From the NCBI GenBank assembly GCA_018907035.1, contig JACCIC010000351.1, forward strand, positions 1-64,000: DNA of 64,000 nt. The letters are read 5' to 3'. This DNA comes from Sycobia sp. Sy_11 (Eukaryota; Arthropoda; Insecta; Hymenoptera; Epichrysomallidae). The notes below the pieces were generated by a model. It worked only from the letters and a program-made list of their open reading frames with translations, did not search any database and was not told where the DNA came from. Each line of letters begins with the position of its first letter. Within the stretch, counting starts at the first letter, position 1. This document shows, one piece after another, positions 55,145-64,000 of this stretch. A program made the translations under genes and the position numbers.

Positions 55145-56350
55145 CATCCGCAGGTTAAGCAGACAGCAAGTGGATAAGCATAAGTTGTTGGCTGAAGGTA
55201 TTATTGAGCTTTCCTAAATCTCGTGGTCGAGCTGTCCGGTCATCGACCCTAAAACAGATGGGAAGATCCATTTCTGGACAGATAACAGAGCAGTCAATCA
55301 GATAACAAGAAAGGATGTAAATCCTCTCCCTCATATTGATGTGTTGCTTCACAACTTGAGGGATGCACGGTACATCTCGAAGATAGACCTCAGCTAAGCG
55401 TATTATCAGATACCGTTGGACGAGTCAAGTAAAGAGATCACGGCGTTCTCTGTACCACAGAAAGGGCTATACCAATACACCCGAATAACCTACGGATTCA
55501 CGAATGCCCCCGCATACTTGCAACGTGGTATGCACTTTATCTTTAGACCAGAATGATAACCAGCAGTATTCATGTACATAGATGACATCGTCGTTGCCAT
55601 CAATTCATTCTATGAACACACAAGAAAGATGACGATAGTGTTACAGCGCCTCAAGGAGGTAGGCTTACGGGTGAACGTAGAGAAACCCCAATTTTGTTAC
55701 CCTGAGTTGAAGTACTTAGGGTATATCGTGGATAAGGACACTGTCTACGCACAGATCCGGATAAAATCAAGCCAATGAGTGAGTACCTAGCTTCCAGAAA
55801 TCTAAAACAAATGAGAGCATTTCTAGGGATGGTGGTCTGGTACTCCCGATTTATGAAGAATCTGGGAGAGATTAAGCTGCCATTGACTAAATTATTGAAA
55901 AAGAATTTTGTGTGGGCATAAGAGAGTGATCAATAGGACGCTTTAGAAAAATTGATGATTTTGCTAATGCAAGCACCGATACTGGCCAGGCTCGTATCAA
56001 ACTGCCCATACAGCTTGCAAACTGACGCCAGCAGTCATGCTTTAGGAGCTGTGCTCAGTTAGGTGAGGCACACCCCATAGCATTCGCTAGCAGGATACTC
56101 ACAGCACCTGAGATTAACTACACGGTCACAGAATAGGAATGTTAGCGGCGCTGTGGGTTGCAGAAAAGTTTCGCGGTTGCTTATTGGGTGAAGCCTTTGT
56201 GGTAATAACTGACTACAGCAGCCTAAAATGGCTCAATACATTAAAAAACCTGGCAGGACGCTTGGCATCCTGTGCTATAGCTTTGAAAGCTTACAACATG
56301 GAGTTTGTGCATTGAAAAAGCACTCTTCATAAAATGCCTAACGCATTATA
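55145..56350 (+). pseudogene. Gypsy RT and RNase H remnant
   Basis: In order: RRLSRQQVDKHKLLAEGIIE, IHFWTDNRAVNQITRKDVNP, LPHIDVLLHNLRDARYISKI, ITAFSVPQKGLYQYTRITYG, FTNAPAYLQRGM and FMYIDDIVVAINSFYEHTRK (the YIDD box at 55575-55586 is intact), then LRVNVEKPQFCYPELKYLGY. The RNase H side reads AALWVAEKFRGCLLGEAFVV, ITDYSSLKWLNTLKNLAGRL, AYNMEFVH and LHKMPNALYRS, where the usual D in MPDALSR is N. At least eight stops or frameshifts break it. No protease, integrase or LTR was found in frame around it. Closely related to the 27.5-28.2 kb fragment. Confidence 0.88.
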
Positions 56351-56509
56351 CCGATCACGCCGATCTCCCTTACCACCACACGCAGGAAGGTTGCGCTGTA
56401 CAAGTAGTGAGGTACTACCACAGCTCCACCCAGGCGAAGCATTGCCGCATCCCCTGCTGACACCTTCAACCTCAGGCGCAGCGCAGGCAACGAGCCGTTG
56501 CTGGAGTGG

Positions 56510-56590
56510 AGCACGAGCTTTGCCACCGACACATAGCCATTCCCGATGCCATTCACGGGCATCGTTATCCGTAGGCTAAGCAGATAGTAA
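56510..56590 (+). repeat. Repeat of the segment upstream of Gypsy RT
   Basis: GCCACCGACACATAGCCATT through GTAGGCTAAGCAGATAG-TAA repeats, at about 80 percent identity, 55100-55160 (GCCACCGACGCGCAGCCATC ... GCAGGTTAAGCAGACAG). The pair therefore brackets the RT/RNase H block as direct repeats about 1.42 kb apart. Confidence 0.75.
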
Positions 56591-56992
56591 AGAGGATGCG
56601 TTCGCCAAGTAACGTTTCGTATTCACCTAATTGACACTCGTCCCTGTTGCGATTTGCCCCTTTAATAACGACCCGCGAGTCATATTGAATCTCGCGTGCG
56701 ATTCCACGTACGCGTATTCAATGATGCAATGAGCGCGTCAATGTGTTGAACCCGCTCAGGATTTGAGAGTCTCGTACCACGATAATACTGCGATGGCAGT
56801 ATCCATCTTTTCATGGAAATATGTAGAGTAGCGCTAATAAATTGTAAGGTATATTCTTCGTCTGTGCGGGTATATTTCTTCGTCTTTTCCAATTTTCCCT
56901 TTCCTCATATATAGCAATTCGTTCTTTCTCTCCAACATGCGGAGGAACTACTACACACACGTACGTAAGTAACAGTGTGCGCAGACATCGTT

Positions 56993-56995
<3 letters not shown>
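56591..56995. other. No recognised gene
   Basis: Mixed composition. Minus-strand open frame 56680-56892 without recognised domain. Confidence 0.4.
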
Positions 56996-57060
<65 letters not shown>

Positions 57061-57061
57061 T
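56996..57061. repeat. (TA)n then (GA)n compound microsatellite
   Basis: About 46 bp of TA followed by about 20 bp of GA. Confidence 0.95.
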
Positions 57062-57383
57062 TTACTTATTAAGGTTAAATCTGGCACTGGCGTAGGGAAT
57101 TTTATTGCTTCTTTTAACGGCCTGATGTGACCGTTTCGGATACGGGTGCTCATGGTTTCATTGTGTAGCCGTCTCGACATGAATCGTCAAGGAAACTTCT
57201 TAAGAAACCATACATTTTTACTCGTATTTTGGCGACCTTATGTTAGTTGGATTAGGTTAGTTAGACGATTTAGGTTAGTTCGTTTTCTTTTAGGAAGTTG
57301 AATTTCTGAGCGACAGAGAAAGCGGTTATAACACGAGTTATTTGGAATATTTTACGATAGAGACCATAGTACGATAGAGATGG

Positions 57384-58207
57384 CGAAAATTATTCAACCA
57401 TACGCCACCATCTAAACACTGAAAGTACGAGAGGTCAGCGAAAGCCCACTAACAGAAGGCTGGGCAAAAATAGAACCGTTACACTCATCCACGCATTTGG
57501 AGGAAGCTGCTTCTGTACTGAAGCCAATATCGAGGGACAAGAATGTTCGTGGATGTTGGCAGTAGATGCGCGTTCCAAACATTCACAGGGGTACAAACGC
57601 CACCGGATCTACCAGGCATGACAGCAGTAGCGAAACCATCGGCAGTTCCCACAACAACGGAGCCGATTGCTATGGGGCCAGCAGCATCTCCGTCCACACT
57701 GCCGGGAACAGGGGAAAAGATAATTCCGGGTTACGATCTGGTGGACCCAACAGAGCTGAGCGTGGTGATGCGGCGCACCATGGAGCCATATTTATATGCG
57801 ACCTTTGACTAGTCGAGCCTCCACCAAAATTTACTCGGAGAATGGATCCTCGGCAGACCAGGGAACAACTTCCAAGCACCTCCGGAGAAGATAGCTAAAG
57901 GGCGAGCGCGGATATTGAAGAGGAGAAGTGGTCAGATGGGAGCGAAATGGGACCAGATACGAGAAAGAAAAAGAGAAGTAAGAAAATATGTAGAAAATCG
58001 ACTGTAGCGATGTCGGATGTCTTAAAATGTCCACGGATTCAGTGCTATTATTACCAGCAGCTAGGGCATTTATCGTGCAACTACCCTAATCGAGCATCCA
58101 CGTGGCCACCGAGCCCAATATACCAAGGGCCACCACCAATAAACCAGACACCAGCTTTGGATGAAGAAATGAAGAATGGGGGAAATGAAATGGCCGAGGG
58201 AGCGTAG
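57384..58207 (+). pseudogene. Gag-like fragment with degenerate zinc knuckle
   Basis: ATG at 57384 (MAKIIQPYAT) is soon stopped. Downstream frames read TPPDLPGMTAVAKPSAVPTT, PGTGEKIIPGYDLVDPTELS, then KKKRSKKICRKSTVAMSDVL and RIQCYYYQQLGHLSCNYPN. The last lies at 58040-58087 and fits a retroviral CCHC knuckle (C-x2-C-x4-H-x4-C) in which the second and fourth ligands are Tyr instead of Cys. The Pro-rich tail (PSPIYQGPPPINQ) is Gag-like. It probably belongs to a Gypsy-class element, perhaps the one whose RT lies 1 kb upstream, but the order (RT before Gag) is not native. Confidence 0.5.
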
Positions 58208-58348
58208 TTCCATGCTCTCCGAGCCAACGCAGTTGGAACAGAGTATATGCAGGGGCGATCTTGGAACGAATATGCTGGTTAGAACGATATATCTTAGAAC
58301 GAAGATTCCGGTCTGACCAAGAAAAACAACATTTTTAAGAATTTTTTT

Positions 58349-59325
58349 TTATTTCTCAACATAATCTCCTCTAATGCTGATACATTTCTCATAGCGGTGT
58401 TCTAGTCTAGTAATGCGATCTCTATAGACTAATTCGTCAAGCTCTTCAAAATACGCATTTACAGCTTCGATTACTTCTTCATTGTCCGCAAATTTCTTAC
58501 CGCCAAGCCATTTATTGAGGTTACGAAACAGATAATAGTCACTCGGGGCTAGGTCTAGAAAGTAGAGAGAGTGCGGCATCAACTCAAAATTCAGATCGTT
58601 GATTTTAGCCATCGCAACGATTGACGTGAGCGCTGGTGCGTTATCGTGATGAAACTCAATTTCTTCGTGGCTCAAACGTTGCAATAAGTCTGTGTAGTAT
58701 TGACCAGTGATAGTTTTACCCTTTTCAAGATAATCAATGTATATAATACCTCTTGCATCCCAAAAAACAGTAGCCATAACCTTGTTCGCCGAAAAAATTG
58801 TTTTTGCCTTCTTTGGAGCTGGTTCCCCTGGTCCAATCAACTTTTTAGACTGTTGTTTGATTTCAGGAGTGTAGAGGTGGACCTCAGTTTCGTTAACGGT
58901 TACGAATCGACGCAAAAATTCGCTTGGATTACGCTTATAAAACGCCAAATTGGCGGTAGAAATGTTCTTTCGAATCAATTTTTGGTCGACTGTTAGCAAA
59001 CGCGGCACCCATCTTGCACAGAGCTTTTCCATATACAAATGTTGGTGTAAAATATTTTGTACACGTTCATGTAACATATTACAGGTCTCAGCTATCTCAT
59101 GCACTTTTAATGGGTCTTTCTGCGGTCTTTCAACACTATTTGATGGCTTTTTTCGATCATATCTGAGTTGTGACCTCAGAGGGGTGTCCTGAGCGAGGCT
59201 GATCAGAGGTGCTCACACGACCCTTTTTAAACTAGAAAACCGACTGCTTAACGATTGAATATGATGGGGAGGATATCCTCAGTTTTGAGTCCATCTCTTC
59301 TTTAATTTCTTTCGGCGTTAATTTT
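58349..59325 (-). pseudogene. mariner copy e, longest transposase remnant
   Basis: The frame 58349-59104 (251 codons) covers the linker and the whole catalytic domain: RWVPRLLTVDQKLIRKNIST, KRNPSEFLRRFVTVNETEVH, PAPKKAKTIFSANKVMATVF, GIIYIDYLEKGKTITGQYYT, RLSHEEIEFHHDNAPALTSI, then LAPSDYYLFRNLNKWLGGKK, to RHRYEKC-like ERYEKCISIRGDYVEK. The upstream 59105-59325 still shows LTPKEIKEEMDSKLRIS and FKKGRVSTSDQPRSGHPSEV with stops. Catalytic positions: Asn71 (should be Asp), Asp154, Asp189. Spacing of the last two is D34D; the first two are 82 residues apart, about ten fewer than usual for mariners. It is inactive. Confidence 0.93.
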
Positions 59326-59515
59326 CAGCTTTTCCACTTTTATGAAAAACACACAGGCGGCTTGTTCAGCATGCTCTCAAACCTAAACTAACATGGCGAT
59401 CGGATTGAAACTATAACTACAAACTATCTAAGGATGGTACTATAGAACTCCACCTCAAGATAGGCTTAGTCGCGCCATCTCTTGGTCAGGCCGGAAACTC
59501 ATCAATCCACCCTCT
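59326..59515 (-). mobile_element. mariner 5' terminal region
   Basis: Non-coding upstream end of copy e, nearly identical to 10937-11148. It ends at CAATCCACCCTC, after which the two loci diverge. Confidence 0.65.
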
Positions 59516-59553
59516 TATAATAACACTGATATTACTTATTCAAAGTAACAAAA

Positions 59554-60310
59554 ATGTCATCAGCAAAACGATTACGAAATCGTAACCGACAAGACATAGA
59601 AATTGAAGAGCGTAAAGATGCGTACTTTGATGCAACAATCGTTCCTTAAGATGAGAGATCTGGAAGATCTAAATTTGATTCCAGATTCGAAAATCCTCAG
59701 GTTTTAGATAATGAAATTCCAAATATCAATTATCGTTAAATATACAGAAGATCAGTCGAATATTGAACCAAACTACACTTACGGATGAAAAAGTGGAGTA
59801 AAAAAATATGAAAATTATCCTGAAGATAAAAACTTGTTATCAGAAAAACACTTATTCGTGGATCTTCATGTGTTCAGTTGTTCGAATTTTTTATTTTCTT
59901 ATTTGCAGCAATAATTCAAAATTGAAATTGTTTAAACTTGAAGATCAAAAACATGTTGATAGAGCTTGGAGAATTCGTAATATGTTAAACATTTTCATGA
60001 AAAATATTTTGTAATTTGGGTTTTTTCTATTGCTTTGTCGATAGATAAAATGATGGTGAAGTTCCACCGGAAAACAGTTTTGAATGCCTTCTTTCATTTC
60101 ATTTGATGAATTGAATCCAATTGAATTCTTTCAGTTCATGAAAGATAAACTTGCGCGTTCCGAGATTAAAATTTGGGGTATTTGTAACGTACATGGACAT
60201 CTGTTTGATTGAGAGGAACTGGTACCGGTAGAAGGAACAGAGTGGAAAATGATAATGAATTTGATAAAAAAAGCTGAAAGAGGAATGTTTGCAGTCAAAG
60301 ACTAAGAAAA
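59554..60310 (+). pseudogene. piggyBac-like transposase remnant
   Basis: ATG at 59554 starts SSAKRLRNRNRQDIEIEERK then an acidic region broken by a stop: DERSGRSKFDSRFENPQVLD. Downstream, LFKLEDQKHVDRAWRIRNML and NIFMKNIL come just before LSIDKMMVKFHRKTVLN, an interruption, then SEIKIWGICNVHGHLFD. The second part matches piggyBac domains, where an S-x-D-E-M-M/L-V-x-F-x-G-R motif carries a catalytic Asp and is followed by KPxRxGIKxW and a G-Y-L-F-D turn. The Glu after the Asp is Lys here. The central part of the domain and the C-terminal Cys-rich region are missing or unrecognisable. Remnant only. Confidence 0.65.
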
Positions 60311-61255
60311 AATGGCCATTCATAAAACACGATGGAATTTTTCAGTTTTTCGACGAATTTTTAAAATTTTCAAAAATATGTAATTTTGAAAAATTAAAAA
60401 AGATGTCCAAAATTTTCGAAAAAATTTCAGAGTGTTTTTTGATGAATTCTTTTTCTTCAATAAAATTTTTTTCTTAAGCTAAGGATATTTTTACTTAAGT
60501 TAACAAGATTTTGATATTGTTTGAACATCTTTGTGCCGCTAATTTGTTTATTGCCAAGTGAAATTTGATAATTTTCAATGACCTAACTTCATGTTTAGGA
60601 CTATTTGACGTGGTTTTCTTAGTTACAACAAGCATCCCTATGAGATTTTAATACAAAATCGTTCGATAAAAAAACGAAAATTCACGTTATTTTTGCAAAA
60701 AAATAACAGGTGTATTTTTTGAAAAAATGAATATCATATTCTGAAAGTCCGGTCATTTTTTTAAAATTTCTGACAGTTTTCTTTATCAGTAAGTAGAGCC
60801 GTTGAAAACCGTGATAAAAACTCAGTTTGGGACTTAATGGATTAAATTATACAAATATAATATAATGTAAGAAATGCAAAAGTTTCATAAATAAGTTCTG
60901 TAAAATGAAAAGAAAAATTACATAAATTTTAGAGATTATAATTATATATTAGTTATAACATAACACACATCACACATATGTTGTAATATTCTTCCTCAGA
61001 TTATAATTAGCTATATACATACATATATTTATCCAAATTTAATATCCAAAATAAAAATCTGAAATAATCCATCCTTGTAAAAATATTCTTTACAAGGAGC
61101 ACATACGAATATAAAGCGAAAAAGAGCGGATTTCCGATTAGGCTCCACGTCTGGTGTTGATGAAAAGGTATGCATTTATGTTTTTAGGCTACTAATAAGA
61201 TATATCATACTCAGTTTTAGGTGTTCATTTTGGATTACGTTTTTTGATGAATACG
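60311..61255. other. AT-rich sequence, no gene
   Basis: The first part may be decayed piggyBac 3' sequence (plus frame 60289-60477 is Lys/Phe-rich without a motif). The rest is AT-rich. Confidence 0.45.
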
Positions 61256-61860
61256 TTTTTTGATGAATAATAAATAAGATCGGACAACATGTGAGTAGTG
61301 ATAATAATGGATAATTATAAACGTAAAGAGAATGATGATAATTTGAGAAAGTGAATGTAAAGGTAAGTGATACATAATAACAGACAATAACGAATGATGA
61401 TAAAGAAAAAATTTGATGAATGAAACGAAAGAAAAAAAAACAATTAATAATTATAAATTTAAAAAGGAGCAGATACCAAGGAATGATGGTAAGAGAAAGA
61501 GAACAAGGTAAATCATAAAGGACAAGCAAAAACAATGAATAATTATAAAGTAAAGAAGATAATGATAATAATGAATGATGATACGATGAGGATAAAAATA
61601 ATAGATCAATTGAAGAAAGTGAAAGTAAAGATGAAATTAAATAAGAGACTCAAGTGAAGATAATCCATGATAAAGGACAAGATGAATAGTGATAATGACG
61701 AATAGTGGTGTAAGATAAAGATAAAAAATATGAATGATAATATAATGAAATAGACTAATAAATAAGAGATTAAGTAAAGATGAATTGATAGATAATATGA
61801 GGATATGGATAATGAGGATAAGGGCGAGTGGTGGTATTGGTACAAAAATAATTACAATTA
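61256..61860. other. Purine-rich, strand-asymmetric tract
   Basis: About 600 bp in which the plus strand is built of GATAATGAATGATAA-like text, with very few C. Long minus-strand frames across it are Leu/Ser/Tyr/Phe/Ile-rich, a reading of the complement, and are not believed to be genes. Confidence 0.7.
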
Positions 61861-63250
61861 TAGATTCAAAAATAGAGAGCTTCGAACAAGATTTGAAATG
61901 CGTTATTCAGAATTAGGAGGTAATTGTAAACAGGGATAGTCTGACTGTTGTTATTTAGTTTAAAATATTATAGTACAAACACTGTAAGATTTATAAAAAT
62001 ATTTAGTAAGTTAATTCAGAAGAAGCGACAACATGTACAATGTTGATTTTTAATTTAATTTTAATTTAATTTAATTTTTAATTTAATTCTTAGTTTTAAT
62101 AAAGAAGAGAACAAGTTTTTGGAAATAATAAAATAAATTGCTGATGTAAACATCATCTTAGATGCACTTGTGTAAACGCATTTTCAAAGGTATCAAGAAA
62201 AAAAGCATTTACATAACGTGGAAACTGAATGATAAACTGTAAACTTCCACATAACAGCTGAATTCGTACCAATATATTTAATATTTTAATCAATATATAG
62301 GTTCTATACTTAATATTCACTTGTGTTTTTTTGGTAAATCATTATTCATAACAATTTACTTTACAAATTGTTGACTTGATTTTTAGTTTTTTTTTTTTAT
62401 TTGCATTTATATATTAATTAGAGTAAGTAGAATTGAGATATTTTCACTTAGAGTTTAATTATGAATGATCAAAAAAAAAAAAAAATGAGTTTATAACTCA
62501 GAATTACTAAGACAGCAACTCATCTTAGAAACATGAAGAAAAACATGAAGAAAAGAAATTCTTGAAATATTTTCATGTACACGTCAAAATTTAATAGAAT
62601 ATTACGTTTCAACATATAGTAAATAAGAAAAATGTGGATAATACGTATTTAATCAGTACTCCTAGATAAAATTTATTATTTATAAAGTAAAATAGGAATT
62701 GATTTATGCGTCGAAAGAAACAAAGACTGGATTTAGTAATTGAACTATAAAAAGTCGAAAGATAAGAGTATGACAAGTATGTTATTTTGGTCATTTGTAT
62801 TTTACAGAGAAACTAATAAATGAATGCAACCGTAAATACACGGTGAAGAGTACAAAAAGCGATTCTTGAAATTTGTAAGAGAAAAGAAAAATTCAGACTT
62901 AATAAGGTTAATAAAATACTTTATATGTATGTACCGTTTAAAGGGGCTGAAGATCTCAGTTGCTAATTTTCTGAGCGCTTGTACTTTTTTTTCCTTTGAA
63001 AATCTCATAAATTAGTTGTTTTTTGTTTTCAATGATTATTTATCAATTTTCAAATTTACTAAAAAGATTAAGAAAACCACTTGTATTAGATACACGAAAT
63101 TTAACTTTTTTTGCCTCTGATTAAAGAAAGAAAAAAAAACTTGCGCTCAGTTAACAACAAATATTAAGCGTTCATGTAATAACAGAAACAAGCGTCGGTT
63201 TAGAAGCTTATTCTGTACGAGAATTTATTGTTTCTTCAAGGGTAATAAGA
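61861..63250. other. AT-rich sequence, no gene
   Basis: Includes short TTTAATTT repeats (62040-62100) and a poly(A) run (62471-62484). Nothing was recognised. Confidence 0.55.
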
Positions 63251-63289
63251 ATCAAGAAAATAATTTTGAATTTTTGTTTTCATTAACAT

Positions 63290-64000
63290 TTGTACATGCG
63301 AGGGCTGTATTCGGTACGTCACGATCGCGGTTGGCCGTCATCGGCCGCCGCCGTACCTCCCTCCCTTGTCCCATCCTTCTTTCTCGGCGAACGGTGAGAT
63401 GCGCGGGAGACTCCGCTGCCGTCCACCAAGGAGATTGGTCGTAGAGAAAGAAGCAGAGAGAGGACGAGAGAGAGGGAGTCGGTTGTGGACGTCCGAGAGA
63501 AGAGCAGTGTGAAGTAAAAGCGCAGAGGAAGAAATTGAGAAAGGAGAAGAGAGAGAGAGCGAGTTCATTGTAGCAGCCGGGTGTCGAAGAAGAAGGTAAA
63601 GTCGGAGGAGCGAGAGGCCATTGTAGCAGTCCGAGCAGAGTGGATGTGGGAAGTGTGAGCTGGAGAGAGAGATGTAGACAGCAGGGGTAGTGAGCAGGAA
63701 AGAGGCCATCAAGGAGGAAGAAGGAAAGAGGAGTTGCGTGACCCGCCGATGAGTTACCAACCAGCACGTGGGCGACGATCGTATGACGGACGCCCTGCTA
63801 CCTCCGAGGGGCCCCCCATCATCGGCGCCTGCGCTAACCATCATCGGCGTGAGTAATTATCACCGAGGGGGCGAGTCTACGGACGTCAGCGGGTCTCCGC
63901 GGACGCGACGGCCAGAATCTGTTCCTTCCCTTTCTCTTCTCCCTGTATGATTTCCCAAGTTTGGTGAGTGCGCCGGGGCACGGGGTCGCGGTCGGGACGT
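63290..64000 (+). promoter_or_regulatory. GC- and purine-rich block, probable host promoter/5' UTR
   Basis: Composition changes abruptly from AT-rich to GC-rich with many CpG. The plus strand is purine-rich with GAGAGAG elements (63440-63720), features common at insect promoters and 5' UTRs. Two good splice-donor matches, GTGAGTAAT (63849) and GGTGAGTGCG (63963), occur near the right edge. It is probably the start of a gene that continues beyond the window. No TATA box stands out. Confidence 0.4.
63783..63848 (+). CDS. Candidate first coding exon (very tentative)
   Basis: ATG at 63783 opens 22 codons (MTDALLPPRGPPSSAPALTI, then IG) that end exactly at a GTGAGTAAT donor in phase 0. The protein start resembles nothing I know. 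The start context (CGTATGA) is weak. It is offered only because composition, frame and donor agree. Confidence 0.2.

Noticed and set aside
61176..61845. Minus-strand hydrophobic frames resembling membrane proteins
   Set aside because: They are the complement of a purine-rich simple tract; composition alone explains the Leu/Ser/Tyr/Phe content.
63252..63844. Two overlapping minus-strand frames of 168-171 codons
   Set aside because: They overlap in different frames, are Leu/Ser/Pro-rich from the antisense of a GA-rich tract and show no domain; the plus strand is the likelier transcribed strand.

Overview
The window looks like a heterochromatic or gene-poor stretch of an insect genome. It is strongly AT-rich, full of (TA)n, (CA)n and (GA)n microsatellites, and has no prokaryotic-style gene packing. 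Nearly all recognisable protein sequence is transposon debris of arthropod type: mariner (D,D34D), copia with an initiator-tRNA-Met half-tRNA priming site, Gypsy, BEL/Pao, R1-clade non-LTR elements, a piggyBac-like remnant and a possible Crypton-like remnant. A hymenopteran such as an ant would fit this mix, but that is inference.

Layout. 0-11.8 kb: GA/CT-rich tandem repeats, several copies of an unclassified AT-rich family (here 'repeat A'), a tRNA-like sequence at 3.06 kb, a broken mariner at 3.8-4.7 kb, a 1.1 kb foldback at 6.3-7.4 kb and a ~390 bp long-range duplication. 12-19.4 kb: a second foldback, then a structurally complete but coding-dead copia element (LTRs 13859-14234 and 18607-18979), lying between inverted copies of 'repeat B'. 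19.4-25.2 kb: mostly AT-rich sequence with no gene, then a GC-richer block ending in a perfect hairpin followed by a T run. 25.2-28.2 kb: an internally deleted BEL/Pao element on the minus strand, then Gypsy protease/RT debris. 29-40 kb: a recombinase-like remnant, two mariner fragments, a minus-strand Gypsy-like assembly (gag, integrase tail, zinc knuckles) and CpG/CT-rich sequence. 42.9-51.4 kb: two R1-clade elements on opposite strands with a deleted mariner between them. 53.1-53.9 kb: the only convincing host-gene sequence, a decayed fragment resembling URB1/Npa1 that still holds an intron. 55-60.5 kb: Gypsy RT/RNase H, a gag-like fragment, a long mariner pseudogene and a piggyBac-like remnant. 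63.3-64 kb: composition changes sharply to GC- and purine-rich DNA, which may be the promoter and first exon of a host gene running off the window.

No intact transposase, polymerase or host gene is visible, and I found no convincing novel functional system. The points most worth follow-up are structural: two mariner copies sharing the same dead catalytic site and internal deletion; near-identical copia LTRs around a wrecked coding region; a short terminus found at several loci that abuts mariner DNA from both sides of one point; several unclassified repeat families; and the URB1-like pseudogene. Family assignments were made by eye from motifs and need database confirmation.
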